Assembly: GCF_000003815.2 (NCBI RefSeq)
Contig: NC_049980.1
Span: 11,283,816-11,347,815 of the forward strand
Length of the DNA stretch: 64,000 nucleotides
Direction of reading: 5' to 3'
Origin: Branchiostoma floridae
Lineage: Eukaryota > Chordata > Leptocardii > Amphioxiformes > Branchiostomatidae
Positions 54,286-64,000 of this stretch are shown here, piece after piece. The position numbers and the translations under genes are program-made. Every line of letters begins with the position of its first letter. The stretch's first letter is position 1. The notes beneath the pieces are model-generated. The model had not been told where the DNA came from. It ran no database searches and saw only the letters and a program-made list of their open reading frames with translations.

Positions 54286-56365
54286 TACGAAGGACCATTG
54301 GGTCAAAACGTGTTTTAGCGAAGGAGCTGTGTGCTCACAGCTAAGAGGCTGCGTGCTAGGCGAACGAGCTGTGTGCTCACAGCGAAAGGGCTGTGTGCTC
54401 GGCGAAGGAGCTCCGCAGTGTGCTCACAGCGACCCGAAGGGGCTGTAACACCAGGCTGAAGCTGGCCGCCGATTGGTAGCCGCCGATCCAGTCGCCGATT
54501 CGTCATTACACAAAACATAGCATCCCATTCAAAATTTCTAATTTCCTTTAAAAGCTTAAATGGACATCAAGAACTCTATTACCACCCAATATATGTATGT
54601 ATAAACATAAATAATAACAAAAAGTATCAAATGATAGACCCAATTGGACGGCCAACTCCAGCCTGGTCTAAAATCGGCTGCCTTACGGCTTGTAGAGCAA
54701 TCTGCTACTTATCGTGGCCCGTGGATGTTAAGACGAATTCATAGTATATAGCGCGCATACCCTAACGTATTCAAAACAAATATCTGACTGGATTAACCAT
54801 GTTAAAGACATTCTCTGTTACCATGGCTTTGGACACATATGGATGAAACCTGACGCTTATAACATAGATTATATTGTCAACCAACTACGCCTCCGGCTAC
54901 AAGATACATATATACAAAAGTGGTTTAATTCTATTGAAAACAATTCAAAACTGTCTTTTCTTAGCAAGTCAAAAGAATGTTATGAACAAGAAACATACCT
55001 TTATGATATAAATAATTTTGAAATTCGAAAAGCGATAACCCAGTTAAGAATCAGTAGCCATAAATTGAATATTGAAACAGGCAGATACTACAATATAGCC
55101 CCTGACCAAAGGTTCTGTCCTTTCTGTCCAAAGCATATTGAAGATGAATTTCACTTTTTAATGGATTGTTCTAGATACGCTATTTTACGTAATGAGCTAT
55201 TCACATTTCTCGAATCCAGTACAGCAGATTTTAAGAGACTCGATGCTACAGACAGATTTGTATATATCTTTGGATGCCACAACTCCCATAATGCAAAGAT
55301 AGGCAAATATATCAAAGACTGCTTTGCTATTAGAAAGAGTAATGAAACTCATGCATAGCCCAACTCGATTGTAACACTATATCAAAGACTTGTGTTAGCC
55401 CTTCTTGTTATGTTAATTAGGATATTAAGTCTTTTTCTATACACCTATTTTGTACTTTGTGTAACAGTCGTTGCCATACATTGTACCATGTACAAATGTC
55501 GAGCAATAAAGTTCATCATTATTATCAAATCTTACGGGCCGAATTTAATTAATGAACTAGAGGGGAATTAACTAATAAACAAAGGGGGCGCTAAAATACG
55601 CTGCCATACGGCTTGAAGAGCAATCTGCTACTATATAAACGTGGTACGTGAACTTTCAAGACGAATTTAGATAGCTTTTCAATACAAGTATCAAATCTTA
55701 CGGGCCGGATTTAATTGATGAACTAGAAGGGAGCTAATTGAGTTCGTCTCAAAATTCACGGGCCACGTTTAGATAAGTAGCAGATTGCTCTACAAACCGT
55801 ATGGCAGCCGATTTTAGACCAGGCTGAAGTTGGCCGCCGATTGGGCCTATTATTTGTCCTTAATCGTTGATATAATACTTTTTGTTATCAATTATGTTTA
55901 TACATACATATATTGGGTGGTAATAGACAATATCCAGCAGTTCTTGATGTCCATTTAAGCTTTTAAAGGATATTAGGAATTTTTAGTTTCTTCGAATGGG
56001 CGTCTGAATGATGCTATGTTTTGTCTAATGACGAATCGGCGGCTGGATCGGCAGCTACCAATCAGCGGCCAACTTCAGCCTGGTGCACAACCTCCTTCGC
56101 CGAGCACGCAGCCCCTTTGCTGTGAGCACACAGCTCTTTCGCCGAGTACGCAGCCCCTTTGCTGTGAGCGCACAGCTCTTTCGCCGAGCCACGCAGCCCC
56201 TTTGCTGTGAGCACACAGCCCTTTCGCTGTGAGCACACATGTACTTTGCCGAGCACACAGCCCTTTCGCTGTGAGCACACAGCTCGTTCGCCGAGCACGC
56301 AGCCCCTTAGCTGTGAGCACACAGCTCCTTCGCTAAAACACGTTTTGACCCAATGGTCCTTCGTA
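54286..56365. mobile_element. Foldback element with long repeat-bearing TIRs
   Basis: Left arm 54286-54740 and right arm about 55755-56365 are inverted copies beginning TACGAAGGACCATTGGGTCA. A perfect 6-base duplication TTGTTG flanks the element (54280-54285 and 56366-56371). Within each arm, units of about 42 bases (AGCTGTGTGCTCACAGC then GGGGCTGCGTGCTCGGCGAA) are repeated. There are about three in the left arm and about six in the right. The middle carries a LINE 3' fragment and a direct repeat of ATCAAATCTTACGGGCCG (about 55526 and 55689). The architecture is that of foldback (FB/Galileo-like) transposons. No transposase is present. Confidence 0.75.
54740..55526 (+). pseudogene. LINE 3' fragment: C-terminal zinc-finger part of a reverse-transcriptase ORF
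   Basis: An open frame from about 54735 to 55358 reads ...DWINHVKDILCYHGFGHIW and continues through RFCPFCPKHIEDEFHFLMDC. This C-x2-C-x8-H-x4-C motif is typical of the C-terminal domain of many LINE ORF2 proteins. It then reads NAKIGKYIKDCF to a stop. The 3' tail has GAGCAATAAAGTTCATCATT and ATTATT units. The catalytic domains are absent. It lies between the arms of the foldback element, so it was either captured or inserted there. The related copy is at 57672-58085. Confidence 0.65.
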
Positions 56366-57671
56366 TTGTTGGCTCTGACGTCAGCACACAAAGGTGTGCC
56401 TGGGGTTCCCCGTGTCTTCTGGACCTATCTTTAAATTCACAAAGAAACTGCCAAGTATTGACTCCTCGCAATCGGCGTTTTTCCTATTTCAACAGAGCAC
56501 GAAACAACACAAACAAAAATGTTCGTGATTCACACTACTATTGAATTTTGTACTTAAGGAAACGGAAGTATGGTCCGAAAAGAATTAAGTAGGAAAATTC
56601 TGAAAAGGAAACATGTAACGTTATGCTGTTTCATTGTGATCTCGTACTATGACTTTCACTTTCACTTTGACAAGACAACACTACGGACCTACTTATGTAA
56701 ATTAGTGAAAAGAAAATAGAAAATTCCCCGTGGATTTTCTCAATGATAATGAGTAGATCAGAATACCCCAGACACGCCCTCCAAATGAAAGGTGCTGTTT
56801 GCGCCGGGTGAGCGCATGGAAACCACGATCATACGTCGGAATCGATGGATTCTCCCTCCTTTGAAATAGCAGGGGAAATTAAATTGCGGCAGTGGAGTGT
56901 GGGTTGGGCGGGGCAACACTGGAACCCCGGATCTCTTGTTGCTGAGAGGAAATCACGGGAAATTACACCTGCACGCTTACGTGTTAAAGTTCAATTTCAC
57001 CTGTCAGTTGCCTGTACAAAGGGAAAGACCTAGCTATAGTAGTGAAAATATTCTATATTTTTTGACGGCTGTCTAAAACACTTTACATTGCTGTAATAGT
57101 TACATTACGGTGTCGTTTCGGAACACATTTTTTCTCGGAGAACAGTCTGTTAAAGCTTCATGTTGGGTCGATACCGTACGGTACGTTTTTTTTTTTAATC
57201 TATAACCACTAACGGTAAAGGGAAGTTTACGCCAGCGGTGCAGGTTGTCAGATGTGAAGCAAGTAGATGATAGCACTAGTCCAAAATAAAAGCGGTCACA
57301 CACACACCAAGACAAAAACAAACAAAAAACAAATGCACAGACAAACAAACTATGACAGGTAGAGAAATTTTATTCGTGAAAACAGCGAGCCGGTAAAAAT
57401 CCCGACTACTACTTTATCTCCGCGACATCGACTCAACCTCTGCTTGGAGAATAGCGAAGTTTAGCCGTCCCCTGGCCCTGTCAAATCACGGCGGACGTTA
57501 CATAAATGGAATATCAGCACGGGACCTACTAGACAGGAAATGGGTCTTTCTTTGATATGAAAACGCGTATCGCATAGCAAAATATTTTTTCCAAAAGACG
57601 TTGAAAGAAAGGACATGATTTCCATTTGTAATACCACAGCTGAGAGAGTTCGCGAGCGTTCCGGTATTTCC

Positions 57672-58085
57672 TCTACCGCGATTATATTCAAGCTTTATTG
57701 ACACGTCAAAAGGTACAGTTACTTTTGTATGGTCAACTATAAACTATAAAAAAGGAAAGAATACAGAATAGAATTTAAGATTCTACTAATTAAACAATAT
57801 GGGATAATAAAATTCTACTAATTAGACAATATAGAATAATAAGAAGACCTCCATATAATCAGGTGGGGCTAAACATATGTGTCACTGTCTTCACTAATGA
57901 CAAAGCAATCTTTTATGTATTCACCTATCTTAGCATTATAATAGCTGTCGGATCTGAAGTAAAGTCAAATCTACTTCTGGTATCTAGTATCTTGAAATCT
58001 GCAGTATCTAGATATAGGAATGTGAATAACTTCTTGCGTAACATATCATACATAGGGCACTCCATGACGGATTAAGTGAAATTCA
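57672..58085 (-). pseudogene. LINE 3' fragment, second copy of the same family
   Basis: The minus strand reads CPMYDMLRKKLFTFL...DTADFKILD and, after a frameshift, YYNAKIGEYIKDCF. These match DCSRYAILRNELFTFL...STADFKRLD and HNAKIGKYIKDCF at 54740-55526. The 3' end has GACGTGTCAATAAAGCTTGA, corresponding to the tail of the other copy. It is frameshifted and 5'-truncated. Confidence 0.65.
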
Positions 58086-58247
58086 TTTGCAATTTGCTTT
58101 GGACAACATGCGTTAGTGAGTACTTTGCTAGGGACTGAAGCGGGGATTCGATTTCGCGGTAGTGGCATGGGGTACCGGTGTTCGCAGCAGTTTTCAAGCT
58201 TTTCAACAGTGGTTGAAACTGCCTTCGGAGGCTTTACATGGGAAATG

Positions 58248-58298
58248 TTTGGTTTGGTTTGGTTTGGTTTGATTCGGTTTGATCTGCTTTGATTTGAA
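58248..58298 (+). repeat. (GGTTT)n microsatellite
   Basis: Several GGTTT units degrade into GATTCGGTTTGATCTG-type variants. Confidence 0.75.
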
Positions 58299-58855
58299 TT
58301 GGCTCGAAAAGTTCGCGCTGAAGAGTTAGCGCGAAAATCGCGAACATGAAGCCACCGCAAAAAATACATTTGCAGTATAGTGGTACTTGGCGATGACTCC
58401 TCTGATATTGAGAAAAAACGCTTGTAAATAAAAAAAAAAAACTACAGGTATTCTTTGCCGATATAAAAGTCAGGAAGGACCGTGTATGGGAAATGAATTA
58501 CATTGACTTAGTCCAGATAAAATTGGGCGAAGAAAATGCTGTAAATGTAAACAAGAATGTGCTCGCCTGCAAAAAAAGTCATCCCATATATAGTTTTAAC
58601 AGTAACATACTGTGTTAGACTATACCTGGATGCCTACGTGTTACACGGCAATTCAGTCGCCCACACTTTCGCCCCAGGTACATATTGTTTACAACGTACG
58701 TATATGATGCTTGTAGACACCATCCCCCGCCTTAGATACCTACTCCAGTTGGCCATGGATAGCTTAGTTCCACCCAGAACTGGATAGTTTAGTTCCACCC
58801 AGAACTGGATAGTTCAGCTCCACTAAGAGCATACCCTACCGCACGCGCCAGTTCA

Positions 58856-58876
58856 TGGGGGGGGGGGGGGGGGGGG
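58856..58876 (+). repeat. Poly-G tract (21 G)
   Basis: Uninterrupted G run. It could form a quadruplex and its length is unreliable in assembly. Confidence 0.85.
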
Positions 58877-59774
58877 TAATTCAACTAAAAGAATGTCACG
58901 TAAGCCTCTCTAGCTACGTCGAAGATCTGAACTCATGTTGACAACAGTTTTCATTGACCTGATTTCTGTTATTTTTCATTCGTTTGGATGAGAAAATGTT
59001 TCTCGTAATCACAGGGTATTCCAGTTGACAGTATATATGTTGTTTATACCAGGAGGTCCGAGTGCAAATTGTGATGGTTTATTTCACTGATCTAGGAACT
59101 TATCACATTTCACTAAGTACAATAAGTACTCGTATGACAATGCGGTCATGCTAGAATTAGGTTGTTTATGTTATAAACATGAATGTTTTGTTATCGCAAA
59201 CATTTTCAATTTTGGGGACAAAATGTCACATGATAGGGCTTTAACGTTAACGGGAGGTATTGGCAGGTCGCCGGAGTACGTGGTAGCCTGGGTCCCAGCC
59301 GATCTAGCTAACCTCAGGCCGCTCTCTGCGTCACCTAAAAGGCTGGTACCCAAGTTGCGTACGTGATGCATTCTGTATCCAGGTCATACGAACTCGTGTT
59401 TGAAGGCGTGTCATATGTGTATTGCATCAGGAACGGTTGGTATTTACTTCATGTAAGTTATGTAACCACTGTTATCCCCAGGTGGAACCTGCGTCAATCA
59501 GTCTGTAGTCTAGAATTGACTGGAATTTCTTGGAAACTGGCTGGGCACTGGCTGTGGGGTGTGGGGGGGTGGGGTGTGTGGTGTCCTCATATTGTTTTCC
59601 TGGAAAATAAGGCTGACCAAAACACAGTCTGGGTAACAGATGAACCAATGGAGTCCAATATAGACTGCTGTCATTTCACTTCAATATTCCCATACAAACC
59701 AGAATGGTTGGCTTTTAGTTTCGTACGTTTCAGTATTGTTGATAGAAGTGCTGAATGTCTACACATAAAAGACA

Positions 59775-59808
59775 GTCTCTCTCTCTCTCTCTCTTTCTCG
59801 CGCGCGCG

Positions 59809-59870
<62 letters not shown>

Positions 59871-59873
59871 CTT

Positions 59874-59922
<49 letters not shown>

Positions 59923-59930
59923 CTCTCTCT
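59775..59930 (+). repeat. (CT)n/(CTTT) microsatellite with a (CG)n core
   Basis: About 155 bases of CTCTCT with regular CTTT interruptions and a CGCGCGCGCG stretch near 59799. This produces long spurious Ser/Leu and Arg/Glu frames. Confidence 0.9.
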
Positions 59931-60983
59931 GATTACAGAGGGAATGATTTGATTTCGCGGAGTGATTCAATTGCGCGGTAGAGAGGTCCCCGAGAAAACC
60001 GCGATCATAAAAGAGCAGGAACATTTCAAGATCTACTGCACAATGTATTTTGGAATACGAAAAACTCTCGCGTACTTAGCCAATTGGGAATAATGAAAAG
60101 AAGCACTCTTAGACTAATCAGTCTACGCTTACAGCGGATCGGGTCGTGTTTGCTTACAGATGATGTTATCACACGAATGATACACGATAGTTGGTGTCAT
60201 TTGTGCAGAATCAACGTGCGGTTTTGTCGCAAATACTATCGCATTTCTTAATTCAATCAGGTACGGGTGCCATATGGTACATTTGAGCGGTTATTGATAT
60301 TCAGATGACATAGGCGCAACGCATATGTTGTCTTTTCAAGCTAAATGTGTCTACTATTGTTACAGATTGTCGTGGATGGGCCGAACATTCCCGAAGGGAG
60401 GGGTCCTTTTATCGACTGGGTTACTCTGCCTTCTTCAGCTCTCTGATTCAATCGCTCTTGATCACGTGATTTGTCGCTCGTGTGACGCCAGCAATGGGGC
60501 AAAGTTTGTTCAAAGTCGATACCGTTCACCGTCCGGTTGAAAAAAGGCACAGAGCGATTGGGTCAGACAGCTAAAGAAGACTTGAATGATTCAGGACTGA
60601 AGAATTTCCGTGACTCCAACATTTTCTTGTTGGAGAACAGCTCAACCTTTAAGTACATCATTTAATTTACTAACTCAGATAACTTTCGTGCATGTCGGTA
60701 TAGTTTCCACCTGGGTGCCTTCTTTCAGTTCCTTTTGTAAGGATGCATACAAGTTAATCACATCTGCGTAGTGATTTTAAATCTGTTTCTGTATTTCTTC
60801 TTTCCAGATCTTTACTTTTCAAATGTGAACACTTAACATATGACTTATGCCCTTTTCCCGCACTATCCCCACTTTTTTTGTTGTTTTATTCCTAATGTAT
60901 GAATTTTTATGCTCGGGTATTCATCAAGCATTCATCAGCAAAGACAGAGGCCAATACAGACTGCCAGGCCTTTGATCTGTTTC

Positions 60984-61014
60984 TGACGTCACACTTCCGG
61001 TGAGGTCACGTGAC
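60984..61014 (+). promoter_or_regulatory. CRE-ETS-E-box cluster, possible promoter
   Basis: Within 31 bases lie TGACGTCA (60984-60991, CRE), ACTTCCGG (60993-61000, ETS) and GTCACGTGAC (61005-61014, palindromic E-box). All three are typical of TATA-less housekeeping promoters in deuterostomes. CpG dinucleotides are frequent here. Confidence 0.45.
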
Positions 61015-61036
61015 GCGCAGTCATTACAACTTGAGA

Positions 61037-61066
61037 ATGGTCAGAAGATTGATGGAAAACTCTTTG
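61037..61066 (+). CDS. Possible first coding exon of a gene continuing beyond the window
   Basis: An ATG 23 bases after the E-box opens MVRRLMENSL and reaches a consensus donor TTG|GTGAGT at 61067. Order and spacing fit a promoter followed by a short exon 1. No downstream exon was found up to 64000, so the rest would lie outside. The peptide is too short to identify. This is weak evidence, resting mainly on motif arrangement. Confidence 0.25.
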
Positions 61067-61395
61067 GTGAGTGCTTTACATCCTAAACGAAAAGAGCGTG
61101 CTAAACGCTGTGCTTAATTTGCACGTCTCCTTCTAACCTCCCCTTCTCGGCCTGCCCCTCAAGTCACCCTAAGGCTTATGTAGCTGAAGTCGTGCCGCAC
61201 GATGCACGCTTCCGAACGCGTGTAAGGTTTCCAAACCAAAATCGAGTCGGCATCAATTAGACTGATTAATTGTCTGAGGAAAGTGCCGGTCCAGAGTGGG
61301 CCACATTGTGGCTTAACGTGTCAGAAAAAGGTCCACGTCGGGACAATTGACATTCGTGACTATTTTTGTGTTGGCCAACCGGAACAACCTGCTTA

Positions 61396-61904
61396 GGCCA
61401 CAGCAAGTAAATTTTATGGATGACATCCGCGCGCGCTCATTAATTTTCGCCTGATTTCAGAAAAAAAAACAAGATTTTCTTCTTCTTCAGGGATGACCAG
61501 AAACACCAAAATGGGTGAAAAGGTTATGTTATAAGTTGAATTATAGCCTAATTATTGTATGTAGAATTGGCTGTAGTTGCAGAAGTGAAACTTGCTCGAT
61601 AGATTCGAGAGTGACACCAATATGGAAGCCATGAGTGTAGTTGCCAACATGGTTAGTGATACCAGTCTACCACACTAGTGTCACTTTTACTATGCTAGTG
61701 CACTTCTTGAATACAGGAATGAATGCCTTGTTGGCTGTGATACCACATTTTGTCCCTTCAATTCTTGTTTTACAACATTTTTGGTGTCTACTTTGAAATT
61801 TTGCCATCCTGTTTTTTTTTTAACCATCTTGTTTTTTTTCGCCCTATCTCATTATTTTTCCAGTCTGCAGAGGATGTCATCCATAAAATTTACTTGCTGT
61901 GGCC
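61396..61904 (+). mobile_element. Complete GGCCACAGC-type MITE
   Basis: Inverted ends of about 37 bases begin GGCCACAGCAAGTAAATTTT, and the right end is AAAATTTACTTGCTGTGGCC. It is flanked by TTA on both sides (61393-61395 and 61905-61907). It is 509 bases with no coding frame. A 3-base TTA duplication fits PIF/Harbinger-type elements. It is the reference copy for the fragments at 15890-16234 and 27768-28621. Confidence 0.8.
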
Positions 61905-63113
61905 TTAGGGGGTGAATCTATCCGGCTGAAGAAGATGAATGTGTATGTGACTGTCTTCCGGATTACCCCAGGTGTTTAAGAAATAAGCGGAAATAGATTT
62001 GCAGAAGCTCCAGGAGTTAGCTGGCCAGGAAAGGTCCAAACCTGCTTTGAAAAATCATTCACCCGATCTACACTATTCTTCCAGGTTTGGTCCACAAAAG
62101 AGCAGGTGGAGGTTAAAAAGAAAAGAAAAGGAAGATGTCACGCCGCCGTGAAATATTAAGAGTTTTCTTGTCTTGATGGATTGTAGCTAATCAATTTTAC
62201 ACATAAGGTTTGGATTGAAATGTGTCGTTTGATGACTTATTGTCACTCCACGCTGAAAGTGACTGTCAAATGAAACGTTAGATAGTGTTCCACAGTGTTC
62301 CACATCTCTCAATGCCAGGGGACAAATGGCGCCCTGGGCTAGGAGCACCGTTCAGTTTCATATTATAGATTATAAAACTGCGAAAAAATACACCAATATG
62401 CGAAAAAAGTACCTCACCATGAATTAGTAGCCTCTTGATTCCATGACATGGAATGTCCGTCGTGTCTAACAAATAACTAGTTCTATCACCTCTAGATCTG
62501 AACTCTACATCTTGTCACTCCCACAAGTCTGACCTTTGGGGTGAAACCATATCTTCCCACACACGTCCTGCCACTTAACTGACACTGTAGTCATATATGG
62601 CTAGCGCCAAGGACTTACGAACGCACACATCCAGACTCACCGAAAACGTGTATAGAAGGAAACGAAGAACGCTCAACATTGGTACCGGTGGTGGTAAAGA
62701 GGGGGTGGGTATAGGAAACACATTGCCAATATGTAATTGCAATTAGCCCTCTTCATAATGCCGACAGTAAGAAGCAGGCCGATGATGAATTAATCAAATC
62801 AAATCGTAAAGTTTTCTCCCATTCCGCCATACAACTAGGGTGGCGACTTAATCACCATAGCTAATGATCTGGTTTACCCCAGCTGGGATTATCATATGAC
62901 GTAATTGATGACGAAAGTCATTACCTCAAGGCTCGTATGTTTCAATGACTCCGGTTCTTGCCAGCTGTCGGAATTATCAACAACATTTACATAAATGTAA
63001 GCATAACGCAATGATTTGCTGTGCGCAAGCAGGAGGCTTCATTTGGCCAATACGTAAAGTAGTGGTGGGTACCGGTAGATCACTAGCGTTTTCGCCCCCC
63101 TTTAGCGTTTTCG

Positions 63114-63130
63114 CCCCCCCCCCCCCCCCC
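63114..63130 (+). repeat. Poly-C tract with duplicated TAGCGTTTTCGCCCCC
   Basis: TAGCGTTTTCGCCCCCC occurs twice in a row (about 63083-63130), the second ending in 17 C. Confidence 0.75.
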
Positions 63131-63157
63131 GAGCAGCTGGCTACTACATATTACAGG

Positions 63158-63235
63158 TGCGCTACCTGGTACTATACTGCACCTGGGGAGTAACGTATAT
63201 GGTGTGTTACCTGGTACCTATATGGCACCTTATTA
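63158..63235 (+). repeat. Degenerate tandem repeat around TACCTGGTAC
   Basis: GTGCGCTACCTGGTACTATA and GTGTGTTACCTGGTACCTAT recur about 43 bases apart, with similar GCACCT flanks. Confidence 0.5.
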
Positions 63236-64000
63236 CCGTACCGTAAGATGTCACACCTCGAAAGTCGATACTATATTGTTCGGTGCAAACATGACATTGA
63301 AATGAAAAAGACAATTTTTGCAGCTGAGGTGGCATAAAAAACAGTGCTACTGCGAACGTATAAATCAACACCGTCTATGGTACGGAATACGTCAGCTATA
63401 TGTTTTCAATTTGTCACAGTGTTTTCTTTCTTGTGCTGGAAACATTTCCAAAGCACTAACAAAAACACACGTGAATGATAGTTTCTCATTATAAACACTA
63501 TCTACGCGCAAGTTGATATAGCTGTTGCTAAATGCTACACAAACACTGGTAAAAAGTACCTGTCTTAAGAAACACGGGTAAATGCATCAGTTCCTAAATA
63601 CTAGAAAAAACAGTCATGTTGGAGGTGAAGATATCCCTTGGCCGGGTGCAAATACCAAATTGTGCGTTATTCTAATTAATACCTAATATTTGCATAATTA
63701 ATAAAGACATTACATACTTAGTTATTTTGTGGTCACTTCATGGTAGAGACTTCATATTGGAGATATATAGGTTGCTTGAGGACAGGTGAATACAATGAAA
63801 TACATCTTATGTAAAGACTCAGGTATATGCAATAATGGGAATTCAAGGGACCAAACCCTCCTTGTCTGAAACAAGTTCAACTATCTTATTACCATGTAAT
63901 TACGTTAATATTGATACTATGAATGGAGTTATGTATCAAACTCGTGTACTTATATCATTCAGAAACTACATTTTGTGATTTATACCAATCAACTTCTAAA

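Larger units (their letters stand above)
53522..64000. other. Upstream flank of the LYRIC-like gene
   Basis: It contains the promoter side of the gene, a foldback element (54286-56365), a LINE fragment (57672-58085), simple repeats (58248-58298, 58856-58876, 59775-59930), a promoter-like cluster (60984-61066) and a complete MITE (61396-61904). The stretches 56400-57650, 58300-58850, 58900-59770, 59940-60980 and 61910-64000 show no gene I can support. Confidence 0.5.

Noticed and set aside
56062-56391. 109-codon Cys/Ser-rich frame with regular repeats
   Set aside because: It is the translation of the tandem 42-base units of the foldback arm, open because the unit length is a multiple of three. 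The equivalent in the other arm differs.
59363-59932. 189-codon open frame on the plus strand and 117-codon frame on the minus strand
   Set aside because: Both are created by the CT/CTTT microsatellite (Ser-Leu and Arg-Glu runs). The non-repeat part has no recognisable protein.

Overview
This window looks like an animal genome fragment, most likely cephalochordate (amphioxus, Branchiostoma). It is AT-rich with long introns and several generations of inserted short transposons, and it carries one chordate-type multi-exon gene. The genus is an inference from gene type and repeat style, because no species-diagnostic marker is present. Four runs of N (6863-6962, 13793-13971, 16760-16915, 29712-29811) are assembly gaps.

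The dominant content is a single minus-strand gene running from a start codon at 53521 to a stop at 773. I traced nine coding exons by matching open frames to GT/AG splice sites. All junction phases agree (0,1,1,1,0,0,0,1), giving about 1075 residues with 52 codons hidden in a gap. The predicted protein has an N-terminal membrane segment followed by a basic cluster. It is otherwise long, charged and apparently disordered, with isolated tryptophans between acidic and basic stretches and a Lys/Arg-rich C-terminus. Exons 1, 3 and 9 resemble the matching regions of vertebrate LYRIC/metadherin (MTDH, AEG-1), and a D-W-x6-W motif in exon 5 has the tryptophan spacing of the vertebrate SND1-binding segment. 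I therefore call it a candidate invertebrate-chordate metadherin homologue about twice the vertebrate length. The identification rests on short motifs and needs a profile search.

Layout: 1-772 is 3' flank. Exons 9 and 8 lie at 0.8-1.9 kb, intron 7 (9.7 kb) follows, exons 7 to 2 lie between 11.7 and 25.2 kb, a 28 kb first intron follows, and exon 1 is at 53.4-53.5 kb. The remaining 10.5 kb is upstream flank. It contains a complete foldback element with target-site duplication, two fragments of one LINE family, simple repeats, and a CRE/ETS/E-box promoter-like cluster near 61.0 kb that may belong to a plus-strand gene lying beyond the window.

The introns hold a layered record of transposition: TIR elements (one family with TTA target sites, one with CAGGGTTGG termini, one with TA target sites and a GGTACAGG core, one about 1.08 kb), tRNA-derived SINEs and decayed LINE 3' ends. 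Several are nested inside others with legible target-site duplications. No complete transposase, reverse transcriptase, rRNA gene, CRISPR array or prokaryotic-type operon is visible.
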